A stretch of DNA of 64,000 nucleotides from contig NZ_BFBY01000002.1 of the NCBI RefSeq assembly GCF_003423665.1, positions 1 to 64,000 of the forward strand, written 5' to 3'. A program made the translations under genes and the position numbers. Each line of letters opens with the position of its first letter. Positions within the stretch are counted from its first letter, which is position 1. This document shows positions 1 through 8,295 of the stretch, one piece after another. This DNA is from Lactobacillus rodentium (GTDB taxonomy: Bacteria; Bacillota; Bacilli; Lactobacillales; Lactobacillaceae). The notes under the pieces were generated by a model. That model ran no database searches. It was given only the letters and a program-made list of their open reading frames with translations, and was not told the DNA's origin.

Positions 1-193
1 TGCGGCTATGGAGAGCTTCTTCCATACTATGAAAGTTGAAATGTACTTTAATCAACATTATCAAACTAAAGAAAAGTTAATCAAAGCAATAAAGAAATAC
101 CTAAGATATTACAACTTTGAGAGAATTCGCCATACATTAAAAGGCAAGACTCCAATGGAATATTGGAATCTTGCCTTAGAAAAATATATTTAA
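1..193 (+). CDS. IS3-family transposase, C-terminal end (partial)
   Basis: The reading frame is open from the left edge and ends at TAA. The visible 63 residues begin AAMESFFHTMKVE, which matches the region around the third catalytic acid (the E of the DDE triad) of IS3-family OrfB integrase-type transposases. The tail RHTLKGKTPMEYWN is also typical of that family (the segment before the end where members read P.EY). The enzyme cuts and joins the element's DNA ends. Only the end of the gene is in the window, so whether the element is intact cannot be seen. The frame has no internal stop in this part. The ATG at position 8 is an internal Met, not the start. Confidence 0.88.
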   Translation, partial: AAMESFFHTMKVEMYFNQHYQTKEKLIKAIKKYLRYYNFERIRHTLKGKTPMEYWNLALEKYI

Positions 194-224
194 AACTAAC
201 GTCCAGTTTTAGGGGTTAGCTTCA
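1..224 (+). mobile_element. Right end of an IS3-family insertion sequence
   Basis: Downstream of the transposase stop, 196-224 reads as an IS terminus: inward from position 224 the minus strand starts TGAAGCTAACCCC, with the 5'-TG of an IS3-type inverted repeat and a C-rich block. The exact boundary is inferred from the terminal CA on the plus strand at 223-224. The left end and target duplication lie outside the window, so copy identity cannot be checked here. It resembles the IS150/IS1223 group known in Lactobacillus, by general recollection of the termini. Confidence 0.65.
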
Positions 225-491
225 TAAGCCTTTTTGACTAATTACATAATTTCTAACTTTAGAACTTAAAGCAATTATAATGAAGAACACCCATGGAATA
301 ATTACAAAGAGAATTAGTAAGTTCAACATCTGGTTTGAATGAATAACATTGATCCTCATAAACTTAAGCATCCCCATTATCATAAAAACAATTACTACTA
401 ATAAATATTGTTTTAACACTTCTTTTTTATCCTTAATTTTATTTTGTCTAATCTCACGTAACTCTTTTTCATTTAACTTTTCTATTTTCAT
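222..491 (-). CDS. Small two-helix membrane protein, C-terminus altered by IS
   Basis: An 89-residue protein with a charged N-terminal stretch (about residues 1-27, rich in K and E) followed by two hydrophobic segments (about 29-45 and 56-74). The start is supported by a GAGGG ribosome site 6 bases upstream. I do not recognise the family. Its TGA stop (222-224) is formed by the last three bases of the adjacent IS terminal repeat, so the original C-terminus was probably longer or different. There is no partner gene in the same operon. Topology suggests a cytoplasmic N-terminus and two membrane passes, but the function is unknown. Confidence 0.6.
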   Translation of the reverse strand: MKIEKLNEKELREIRQNKIKDKKEVLKQYLLVVIVFMIMGMLKFMRINVIHSNQMLNLLILFVIIPWVFFIIIALSSKVRNYVISQKGL

Positions 492-714
492 AATTTTCCC
501 TCAAATATATAATTAATTGTATTTCATAATAACAAACTATTCTTAATTAGACTAATCTAGTCACAAAATAGACTGATTTCGTTAAATCTAATTACTAAAA
601 AATGTTAGTAATCTCTTTTTAAAATAAATTACTAATATTTTTATCCATCTTCCACGTCTATAATTTTTAAATAAGATTTTAATTTCTTCATTATCTAAAT
701 CATAGGAGTAAATA
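492..714. other. Intergenic, AT-rich, no gene seen
   Basis: No open frame with a ribosome site was found in either direction. It should hold the promoter of the small membrane protein, but I see no convincing -35/-10 pair. Several short runs such as TTAATTAGACTAATCTAG look like degenerate direct repeats of an ATTAG/CTAAT element. Confidence 0.4.
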
Positions 715-744
715 AAAAGTGCAGTTTCAAAAAACTACACTTTT
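715..744 (-). terminator. Terminator after the metallophosphoesterase gene
   Basis: Arms 715-727 and 732-744 pair over 13 bases with one mismatch around a short A-rich loop. Read on the minus strand the stem ends in a T-rich tail. It lies just past the stop of the gene ending at 757. Confidence 0.8.
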
Positions 745-756
745 ATTACACACATT

Positions 757-1986
757 CTAAAATTTAATTTTTAAATACTGACTATCTTGATTTACATCCA
801 GTAATGAATCAAGATAATTTTTCATCTCAGGTAATTTTTTCTTAACTAATTGATATATCTTAGAAGCTTTGATTTTATTCTTTTCCTCTACTGAATAATT
901 ACTTTGACCAACAAAATAATTCCAATTAAGTCGTTCAATGAACTCTAAAATATCTTTGTATTCTTTTGGATTCCTTATTTTCTTTCTTAACCATGACATC
1001 TGTTTTTCGTTAGTTCGGTAAAAAATATCGTGTAAATATTCATGAAAATCTTGTTTTGGTAATAACGCCTTTTCCCTCTCTGTTAAATAAGGCACCATAT
1101 CAAATGAATGACGTTGGTATTCTAATGAATTTTCTTGTAAGTCAATAATTCCATAACCTTGATCAGACATTGAAAATCCAGAGCTAGCCACTTCTGGTGT
1201 ATTGCATTCTGAATTACCACGAATAATATTTTGGGCATGAATATGGCCCGAAAAGACTACTGCAACCTGATATTGTTGACATAATTTACGTAACTCAGCA
1301 GCGTTATCGAGAGTAAAACCACCCTTAATAATTTCATTATGGTCATACAAGTTGTGATGCATAAAAAACAAAATATGTTGATTTTGAGCTTTGGCTTGCT
1401 TAAATTCTGTTTCGATCCATTTTAATTGTTTACTACTTAATTTTCCATTAGTAATGGGATGAGCTCGCGATTCTTGCTCACCATAAATATTAGAATCTGC
1501 AAAAACAAAACGGTATTTTTTATTGAAATTAACGCTATATGAAAGGCCATTAATACTCGCAGCCTTCTTATACGAGGCCACAAAAATACTTTTCCATTGT
1601 GCGGGACTAATCTGGTCAGCATAATAACTTTTTTCATCTCGGAACTTCCTGGCCCACCCATCATAAATATCATGGTTACCAGGTATAACTAAAAATGCAA
1701 TTCCAGCTTCTTTAAGTGGTGCAAAAATCCAGGCTAATTTTTCGGCTGATTGTTTTTCCCCATTAAAAGTTAAATCACCAGTAATGATCACTGCTGCCGG
1801 TTTTTCTTTTAAAATTTTACGAACAAAAGCTATTAATGCCAGCCCTTGATAATCTAGGTCTTTACCTGCACTTGTATCACGCATGCGTTGAAAGGCGGTA
1901 CCATCATCATGCAAATCTTGAGCAATTAAATGCGTATCAGATAAAAGATAAATCTTATTATTCTCACTAGTAGTTAAATAAGTCAT
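757..1986 (-). CDS. Calcineurin-like metallophosphoesterase
   Basis: A 409-residue cytoplasmic phosphohydrolase with the full set of metallophosphoesterase motifs in order: SDTH (residues 16-19), GDLTFNG (about 70), GNHD (about 103), MHHN (about 208) and SGHIHAQN (about 246). These ligate two metal ions and a catalytic histidine. The C-terminal 150 residues form an extra domain rich in charged residues. The family includes cyclic nucleotide phosphodiesterases and other phosphoesterases; the substrate cannot be told from sequence. It starts 4 bases after the glycosyltransferase stop and is almost surely co-transcribed with it, followed by a terminator. Confidence 0.85.
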   Translation of the reverse strand: MTYLTTSENNKIYLLSDTHLIAQDLHDDGTAFQRMRDTSAGKDLDYQGLALIAFVRKILKEKPAAVIITGDLTFNGEKQSAEKLAWIFAPLKEAGIAFLVIPGNHDIYDGWARKFRDEKSYYADQISPAQWKSIFVASYKKAASINGLSYSVNFNKKYRFVFADSNIYGEQESRAHPITNGKLSSKQLKWIETEFKQAKAQNQHILFFMHHNLYDHNEIIKGGFTLDNAAELRKLCQQYQVAVVFSGHIHAQNIIRGNSECNTPEVASSGFSMSDQGYGIIDLQENSLEYQRHSFDMVPYLTEREKALLPKQDFHEYLHDIFYRTNEKQMSWLRKKIRNPKEYKDILEFIERLNWNYFVGQSNYSVEEKNKIKASKIYQLVKKKLPEMKNYLDSLLDVNQDSQYLKIKF

Positions 1987-1990
1987 TTAA

Positions 1991-3100
1991 TCACTTCTTT
2001 TCTAACTCACGCATCATATTTAGCGCTTTTTCGGCAGATTTTCGAACGGTTAAATTTTTCGCATATTCGCGATAAGTTTGACGCATTTTCTTAAGCTCCG
2101 TGGGATGTTCGTACCAATAATCAATTTGTTTAGCTAATTTTTGGCTATCGCCAGCAGGAAAAAGATTGTGCTCAGTTAAAGCATAAGACGCAGTTGAAGA
2201 TAATGGACTATTGGCAATTATCGGTACACACCTTGCCGCAAAAGCTTCCATACATGCCATTCCTTCGACTTCTACATCAGCACAATGAACCACTAAATCA
2301 GCTTTGCTCATTGCCTTACATAACTGCTCTGGTGTAAAAAACTGCATAATTACTTTATTTGGTAAAGTTTCAGCTAGTTTTTCATATTCTTGCTTCAAAG
2401 GTCCTTTGCCCGCAAAAATTAATTTAATTTCTTGATTATGCTTAACAGTTTGCATCGCTTTAAAAAGAACCTCTTGATGCTTTTCTCTTGAAAAACGTCC
2501 AATGCATAAAATCGTAAAAGGATGACCTATTTCTTGTTTATGGGGATTTTGGATAAACTTTTCTGTAATTCCATTAGAAATAACAAATAATTTTTGCTTA
2601 AAGTGATACTTTTCTAATTGCTGCTTAACTTTTTCAGTAGGACACTGCATTGCTAGACAATTGCGGAAGGAAATATTTTTAAAGAAATACATAAAAAAGT
2701 TATTAAAGAAGTGATTATTAATGTGCAAGGTTTCAGTAATGTTACCTGGATAGATATGAAAAGTACCATAAGCTGGTTTACCCATCTTTTTGGCAACTTT
2801 TGCTGCACGCCAGGAAACTGGAAAAGGCGTTTCTATGGCTACTACATCAGCCCAAGCAACTGCCTTTTTTAAAACAATTGTTTTGGGCCAAGCAAGATGA
2901 TAACCTTCTTTGGCAATAATTTTTCTAAAAAATGGAACCATTAATTCTGGTAATGAATAATCGGCTTTTCCATTATCATTACAAGAAACAATTCTTACTT
3001 CATGGCCTGCTTTTTTAAATTCATGGGCAAAACGCTGGGTTGAAATACACATGCCATTGCTTTTGTTGAAAAAGTCGTCAATTACAATTAGAATTCGCAT
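1991..3100 (-). CDS. GT4-family glycosyltransferase
   Basis: A 369-residue GT-B fold enzyme that moves a sugar from a nucleotide donor. It starts with the glycosyltransferase group 1 N-terminus MRILIVIDDFF and has the donor-site signature GRFSREKHQ (about residue 192) and the E-x7-E motif in EVEGMACME (about 277-285). There is no signal peptide or membrane helix, so it is cytosolic or membrane-associated. It resembles lipid-glycosylating enzymes of Gram-positive bacteria such as monoglucosyl-diacylglycerol synthases, but that substrate is inference. First gene of a two-gene operon with the phosphoesterase; GAGG lies about 9 bases before the ATG. Confidence 0.85.
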   Translation of the reverse strand: MRILIVIDDFFNKSNGMCISTQRFAHEFKKAGHEVRIVSCNDNGKADYSLPELMVPFFRKIIAKEGYHLAWPKTIVLKKAVAWADVVAIETPFPVSWRAAKVAKKMGKPAYGTFHIYPGNITETLHINNHFFNNFFMYFFKNISFRNCLAMQCPTEKVKQQLEKYHFKQKLFVISNGITEKFIQNPHKQEIGHPFTILCIGRFSREKHQEVLFKAMQTVKHNQEIKLIFAGKGPLKQEYEKLAETLPNKVIMQFFTPEQLCKAMSKADLVVHCADVEVEGMACMEAFAARCVPIIANSPLSSTASYALTEHNLFPAGDSQKLAKQIDYWYEHPTELKKMRQTYREYAKNLTVRKSAEKALNMMRELEKK

Positions 3101-3185
3101 TTTATTAGCCTCACTGATAATCTTTATTTTAATTATATTAGTTTTACGCCAAAAAGTTGAATTCTTAACGCTGAATAAAAGAAAA

Positions 3186-3208
3186 AGCGCAGTTTATCTC
3201 ACTGCGCT
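3186..3208 (-). terminator. Terminator of the padA-padR operon
   Basis: A perfect 8-bp stem (AGCGCAGT/ACTGCGCT) with a 7-base loop, followed on the minus strand by T5. It overlaps the TAG stop of padR. Confidence 0.85.
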
Positions 3209-3749
3209 AATTATTTAACTTACTTAATTCTTCTTTTAACCAGTTAATTTGTCCTTCAGTACGTGAAATTGCACGTGTCAAAATCAAATAATGCCCATAA
3301 TGATGATCAATTGCAGCCTGCTCAGCAAAAATTAATTTTTTACGTTCTAACAAATGCTCTAAGTCATCTTTTAGTAACTTAATTTGCTGTACAAGCAAAT
3401 CCTTGATACGAGGATCATTAGCCTTTTTAATAAAGAATAATTTAAGGGAAAATAAATCTTGGTGAATTGGAAGTTTAGTTACCGCCTGCGTCAACCAATG
3501 ATTAAGAACTTCTTTTCCCTCTGAGGTTAAATCATAAAATTTTTCTTTAGCATTATCTGGATTCATAGTGACCTTGATCCAGTGATCCGTCAACATGCGT
3601 TTCAATTCGGGATAAATTTGACTGTGGGATGCTTTCCAAAAATCTCCAATTTCAGTATTAAATTCATTTGTAATTTCTCTTCCCGTAATTTTGGGATGAT
3701 TATCAATAATTCCCAAAATAATAAAAGGAAGAATACGCTCTTTGGGCAT
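3207..3749 (-). CDS. padR: PadR-family repressor of phenolic acid decarboxylase
   Basis: A 180-residue transcription factor with an N-terminal winged helix (residues 1-85, beginning MPKERILPFIILGII) and a C-terminal helical dimerisation domain (about 95-178). In Lactobacillus plantarum, Pediococcus and Bacillus, PadR represses padA until phenolic acids such as p-coumaric or ferulic acid inactivate it. Here it lies 45 bp downstream of padA on the same strand, so it is probably autoregulated as the second gene of the operon. GGAGG lies 7 bases before the ATG. Two matches to the known PadR box lie in the padA promoter. Confidence 0.92.
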   Translation of the reverse strand: MPKERILPFIILGIIDNHPKITGREITNEFNTEIGDFWKASHSQIYPELKRMLTDHWIKVTMNPDNAKEKFYDLTSEGKEVLNHWLTQAVTKLPIHQDLFSLKLFFIKKANDPRIKDLLVQQIKLLKDDLEHLLERKKLIFAEQAAIDHHYGHYLILTRAISRTEGQINWLKEELSKLNN

Positions 3750-3794
3750 AATTAAGCCTCCAAACTAGATTCTTCCTTTATTATACTAGAAAAA

Positions 3795-4349
3795 TTATTT
3801 ATTAATACGTTTGTAGTTCTCGTCAAAGTACTTACCATCACGGATATCATCAGTCATCCCTTCATAAGGTGCTTCAGCAATAACTTCTTCGTTATTTTGA
3901 CCAGCATCTCCCATATAAGTGATGGTAGCAAATTCTGGTACCACCATCTTTGGGTAAGTATCATATTTTTCACGTGATTCATGCATTAAATCAATGTGTT
4001 CATTTTGGAAAGTAACAGTAATTTCGGGATGATCTTGAACCCACTTAGGGAAAAAGATAGTTCCGTTTAACTTATGCTCATTAGGTACAAAATCAAGTGC
4101 AACATCAGTTCCAGTTGGTTCAGTCCAAGCAATCTTATAAATACCTTCAGTTAAAAGATTAATATGTGCTTCTTGATCTTTTACCCAACGACCAGCAACC
4201 ATTCCGCCGTGAATGCGGTAGTCAACAGTATGATCATTTTTGGCATACCATTCGTATTCCCAACCATTGTCATAAGTATAAATGAAGTGAGTACCTAAAA
4301 AGTCATCTAAAGTTTTGAACTTTTTGTCCATGTGATTTAAGTTTGCCAT
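3795..4349 (-). CDS. padA: Phenolic acid decarboxylase
   Basis: A 184-residue cytosolic beta-barrel enzyme that decarboxylates p-coumaric, caffeic and ferulic acids to vinyl phenols, without cofactor, as a detoxification step. The sequence matches the L. plantarum enzyme closely from [19 protein letters not shown] to [13 protein letters not shown]. Catalytic residues align as Y24, Y26, R54 and E77, each six positions later than in L. plantarum, because the frame begins six codons earlier. The start at 4349 has AAGGAG nine bases upstream, so the longer N-terminus is likely real, though M7 at 4331 remains possible. It is the first gene of the padA-padR operon. Confidence 0.96.
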   Translation of the reverse strand: MANLNHMDKKFKTLDDFLGTHFIYTYDNGWEYEWYAKNDHTVDYRIHGGMVAGRWVKDQEAHINLLTEGIYKIAWTEPTGTDVALDFVPNEHKLNGTIFFPKWVQDHPEITVTFQNEHIDLMHESREKYDTYPKMVVPEFATITYMGDAGQNNEEVIAEAPYEGMTDDIRDGKYFDENYKRINK

Positions 4350-4367
4350 AATTTATCTTCTCCTTTT

Positions 4368-4424
4368 ATGTTTATATCGACATATTTCATTAACTAGTAT
4401 AAGTCGTTATCGACATATTGTCAA
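4368..4424 (-). promoter_or_regulatory. padA promoter with two PadR boxes
   Basis: Reading the minus strand, a -35 TTGACA (4419-4424), 17-base spacer and -10 TATACT (4396-4401) form a near-ideal promoter. An exact ATGT-N8-ACAT dyad lies at 4368-4383, between the expected start of transcription and the ribosome site. A second, one-base-off copy (ATGT-N8-ACTT on the minus strand) occupies 4401-4416, inside the -35/-10 spacer. Both copies share ATATGTCGATA. ATGT-N8-ACAT is the reported PadR operator pattern. Confidence 0.85.
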
Positions 4425-4436
4425 ACAAAAATAAAA

Positions 4437-4461
4437 AGTACTTAGTTAATAACTAAGTACT
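4437..4461 (-). terminator. Terminator of the HxlR-type regulator gene
   Basis: An 11-bp perfect stem (AGTACTTAGTT/AACTAAGTACT) with a 3-base loop, followed on the minus strand by T5ATTTTT. It insulates the padA promoter from the upstream regulator gene. Confidence 0.85.
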
Positions 4462-4481
4462 CTCTTAAATTTAAATACAAA

Positions 4482-4862
4482 TCATCTCATTTTATCAAAG
4501 CCATTTAAATTATGGTCCAAAATAGTGACCTTTTCGCCTCTTTTTTGTTGCTGACTAACTCTTTTTTCACCCCAGTCTGACATTGCCAATAAAATTTCGC
4601 GTAAACTTCTTCCTTCTTTTGTTAAAGAATATTCAACCCTTGGTGGAACTTCACCATAAATTTTACGTGAAATAATTCCGTCTTGTTCCAATTCACGTAA
4701 TTGTTGAGTTAAAACTTTTTGCGAAATATTAGGAATCAGTTTTTTCAATTCACCATTACGTTGACTTTTTTCTCCTAAGTGACAAAGAATAATTGGTTTC
4801 CATTTACCACCAATTACGTCTAGAGTTGCTTCTACTGCCAAATGATAAATTTTTTCTGTCAT
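4482..4862 (-). CDS. HxlR-family winged-helix regulator
   Basis: A 126-residue DNA-binding protein with the HxlR (MarR-like) signature: [15 protein letters not shown] (residues 15-29), the recognition segment [18 protein letters not shown], and the wing [12 protein letters not shown]. Many members sense electrophiles, aldehydes or oxidants through a cysteine; here C27 is the only cysteine. It is divergent from the MFS exporter, with about 120 bp between, which suggests it controls that gene. AGGGG lies 5 bases before the ATG. The effector is unknown. Confidence 0.85.
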   Translation of the reverse strand: MTEKIYHLAVEATLDVIGGKWKPIILCHLGEKSQRNGELKKLIPNISQKVLTQQLRELEQDGIISRKIYGEVPPRVEYSLTKEGRSLREILLAMSDWGEKRVSQQQKRGEKVTILDHNLNGFDKMR

Positions 4863-4896
4863 CTAATCCCCTTCTTTTCCAATTCTTACTTTACGG

Positions 4897-4926
4897 TAAC
4901 TAAGGTACTATAAAGTTCGTACTTAC
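4897..4926. promoter_or_regulatory. Candidate HxlR operator in the divergent intergenic region
   Basis: The stretch contains an imperfect dyad AAGGTAC-N10-GTACTT, overlapped by further GTAA/TTAC half-sites on each side. Its position between the divergent regulator and exporter fits an operator. No -35/-10 pair here is convincing, so promoters are not placed. Confidence 0.35.
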
Positions 4927-4985
4927 TTTTTGTTAGTTGTGCTTTTAAAATAACTTTATTAACTTAAAAATTTTTGGAGGTAATT

Positions 4986-6167
4986 ATGACAAACAAAAAA
5001 ATCAAAATTGCTCTTTTTGCATTAGCAATGACCTTTTTTGCCGTAGGGGTAACTGAATTTATTAGTGTTGGAGTACTTCCATCAGTAGCACATGAATTCA
5101 ACCTAACTACTTCAATTGCAGGTCTTATTACAACACTTTATGCTTTAGGTGTTGCACTTGGTGCACCTGTACTTACTTTATTAACCAATAATTTAATTAA
5201 GAAAAAAGTTATTTCTGGTGCCCTCTTAATTTTTGTTCTTGCTCATTTAATCATTGCTTTAGCGCCTAACTTTTTAACTGTCTTAGTAGGTCGCTTTATT
5301 GCAGGTGCGGCTCATGGATTACTCTTTGCACTTAGTTCTTCCATCGCTGCCGAATTAGTAGGTGAGTCAAAACAAGCACGTGCCATTGCCTATATTTTTT
5401 CTGGATTCACCATTGCCACTGCAATTGGTGCTCCATTAGGCACATCTATTAGCAGCTTTATTGGCTGGCGAATTCCTTTTATGATCATTGCTTTTTTAGG
5501 TTTTATTGCCTTTATCCTCAATACTTTAATTTTACCAGTTGATGCCAAAAACAATGATAAATTAAAAATTAAAACTCAACTTAAACTTTTTAGTCATCAA
5601 CATATCTTATTAACGTTAATTATAACTATTTTAGGATATGGCGGAACCTTCGCTGCGTTCACTTACTTGTCACCAATTCTTGAAAAAGTTACCCATGTCA
5701 AAACTAATTATATCAGTCTTATTTTAGTAATCTATGGAGTAGCTATTGCTATTGGTAATAATTTAGGTGGTAAATTCGGTAATAATAAACCAGTTAAAGT
5801 CTTATTCAATATCTTCCTTATTCAGGCAATTGCTTTATTTGCATTCTACTTTACGGCTTCCAATCTTATTTTAGCAATTTTAAATATTATTGTTTTAGGA
5901 TTACTAGCCTTTATGAGTGTGCCAGTTTTACAATCATATATTTTGTCTCTAGCAAAAAGCTACCAACCGGAAGCAATTGACATGGCCTCATCCCTTAACA
6001 TTTCTTCGTTTAGTTGGGGGATTGTATTAGGCTCATTTGTCGGTGGTAAAGTAATTGATCGGATAGATTTAAAACATACTGCTATTGCTGCAGGATTATT
6101 AGTAACTATTGCTATCGTTTTAACTATAATTGAATTTAAATTAGAAAGAGAACGTTTAAGTAACTAA
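4986..6167 (+). CDS. MFS drug/sugar efflux transporter (DHA1-like)
   Basis: A 393-residue membrane protein with about 12 hydrophobic segments, of the arabinose-efflux/DHA1 branch of the major facilitator superfamily. It begins with the family pattern ALAMTFFAVGVTEFISVGVLP and contains the loop GRFIAGAAHGLLFALSSSIAA typical of AraJ/YdhP-like exporters. It likely exports a small toxic molecule with proton exchange; the substrate is unknown. The start is the ATG at 4986, because GGAGG (4976-4980) sits properly before it; an upstream in-frame TTG overlaps that site. Probably controlled by the divergent HxlR protein. Confidence 0.88.
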   Translation: MTNKKIKIALFALAMTFFAVGVTEFISVGVLPSVAHEFNLTTSIAGLITTLYALGVALGAPVLTLLTNNLIKKKVISGALLIFVLAHLIIALAPNFLTVLVGRFIAGAAHGLLFALSSSIAAELVGESKQARAIAYIFSGFTIATAIGAPLGTSISSFIGWRIPFMIIAFLGFIAFILNTLILPVDAKNNDKLKIKTQLKLFSHQHILLTLIITILGYGGTFAAFTYLSPILEKVTHVKTNYISLILVIYGVAIAIGNNLGGKFGNNKPVKVLFNIFLIQAIALFAFYFTASNLILAILNIIVLGLLAFMSVPVLQSYILSLAKSYQPEAIDMASSLNISSFSWGIVLGSFVGGKVIDRIDLKHTAIAAGLLVTIAIVLTIIEFKLERERLSN

Positions 6168-6231
6168 AAAATTTATCTTATTAAAAATGGATGATTATTC
6201 AAAATTATCTTTCGCTTAAACTTGAACAAAC

Positions 6232-6266
6232 AAAAACCTCGATACGGAAATAGTATCGAGGTTTTT
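6232..6266. terminator. Bidirectional terminator after the MFS gene
   Basis: Perfect 14-base arms (6232-6245 and 6253-6266) with a 7-base loop, flanked by A5 and T6. It lies 65 bases after the exporter stop. Confidence 0.85.
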
Positions 6267-6427
6267 TAATGAGAATAATTAGTAAGGATGAATTAATATA
6301 CCGGCTTATCTGAACCTTGAGTTGCAAGATCGAGCCAAGTTATACACATCACAGTCCAGTTAAGGATGGTGCTATTCAGAGCACGTATAATAATTTAAAA
6401 CTATTATTATCAAAATTTTTGCAATAA
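6267..6427. other. Gap between terminators, possible decayed coding remnant
   Basis: No gene with start and ribosome site. On the plus strand one frame is open from about 6310 to 6426 and reads KIEPSYTHHSPVKDGAIQ then a hydrophobic tail, preceded by a stop and by DELIYRLI in the same frame. Its composition is more protein-like than the surrounding spacer, so it may be a relic. I cannot name a family. Confidence 0.25.
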
Positions 6428-6452
6428 AAAACTGAGCTTAAAGCTCAGTTTT
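6428..6452 (-). terminator. Terminator of the aldo-keto reductase gene
   Basis: Stem ACTGAGC/GCTCAGT with a short TTAAA loop and flanking A/T runs, just past the stop of the gene ending at 6464. Confidence 0.75.
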
Positions 6453-6463
6453 AAAATATAAAA

Positions 6464-7309
6464 TTATTTTTGAGAATTAAAATCCATTTTCATGTTAGCA
6501 TAGCTTTCTTCTAAGCTATCTGAAGGGATGTAATATCTCTTATTCTTCTTAATCTTAGCAATCTCTGCCATGTCTTCAGCACTTAAACTGAAATCAAAGA
6601 TATCTGCATTGGCCTTGATATGTGCAGGATTTGTTGAACCTGGAATTACGATATTACCTTCTTGAATATGCCATCGTAAGATAATTTGAACGTTAGATTT
6701 GTGATATTTCTTGCCTAATTCAGAAAATACAGGTTCGTTAATTAAACTTGCATCTCCATGGCCTAAAGGATACCATGCCATAATTCTAGTACCATAAGGT
6801 TTTAAGAATTCTTTTAATTCAGTTTCAGGGAAATATGGATGTGCTTCAACTTGCATTACTTGAGGCTTAATTTCAGCCATTTCGAATAATTTGCTTAACT
6901 TTTCATCATGAAAGTTAGAAATACCAATCGCTTTAACTTTTCCCTCTTTATATGCTTTTTCAATTTGCTTATAGCCTTTTTCCCAATTACCTGCTGGTTG
7001 GTGGAGGAAAAGCAAATCAATGTAATCAATACCTAAACGTTTTAAGGTATCATCAATTGCATTTTCATCTTCATAAACAGTTGGCCAAAGCTTTGAACTT
7101 ATAAAAATATCTTCACGTTTAATGCCACTTTCTTTAATGGCACGTCCAACAGCTCTTTCATTCATATAACCATTAGCTGTATCAATCAAATGATATCCAT
7201 CGTTCAAAGCGTCCACTACCGCCTTCTCAGCTGCTTCTGGTTCCATTTGAAATGTACCGATACCAAGTTTTGGAATTTCAACTCCATTATTTAATTTAAA
7301 AGTTTCCAT
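6464..7309 (-). CDS. Aldo-keto reductase
   Basis: A 281-residue NADPH-dependent TIM-barrel oxidoreductase that reduces aldehydes or ketones such as 2,5-diketogluconate or methylglyoxal. The catalytic tetrad is complete: D43 and Y48 in DTANGYMNE, K73 in SSKLWP and H103 in LFLHQP. The signatures IGISNFH and IVIPGSTNPAHI are also present. It is separated from the upstream SDR gene by 123 bp that hold its own control region, with a copy of a 9-mer shared with two other reductase genes. GGGAGAG lies about 9 bases before the ATG. Substrate unknown. Confidence 0.93.
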   Translation of the reverse strand: METFKLNNGVEIPKLGIGTFQMEPEAAEKAVVDALNDGYHLIDTANGYMNERAVGRAIKESGIKREDIFISSKLWPTVYEDENAIDDTLKRLGIDYIDLLFLHQPAGNWEKGYKQIEKAYKEGKVKAIGISNFHDEKLSKLFEMAEIKPQVMQVEAHPYFPETELKEFLKPYGTRIMAWYPLGHGDASLINEPVFSELGKKYHKSNVQIILRWHIQEGNIVIPGSTNPAHIKANADIFDFSLSAEDMAEIAKIKKNKRYYIPSDSLEESYANMKMDFNSQK

Positions 7310-7402
7310 AAGAGCATCTCTCCCTTTTTCTTTCTTGATTTAATTTTCAAATATATTTTATTAAGTTTCATCATAAAAGAAAATTACTATAGTTTTATAC
7401 TT

Positions 7403-7411
7403 CTATACACT
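7403..7411 (+). promoter_or_regulatory. Shared 9-mer upstream of aldo-keto reductase 1
   Basis: CTATACACT on the plus strand, 94 bp upstream of the reductase start at 7309. The same 9-mer (or its complement) occurs at 9259-9267 and 15121-15129, at similar distances from two other oxidoreductase starts. It may be half of a LysR-type site. Confidence 0.4.
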
Positions 7412-7432
7412 TTTAGAATAGTAACTATAATT

Positions 7433-8221
<789 letters not shown>

Positions 8222-8295
8222 CTATTTCTTCTCCTTTTATAATATTTAATTATGTAAACTAAATTTTTTAATAAAATGTATATTGGTATTTGCCT

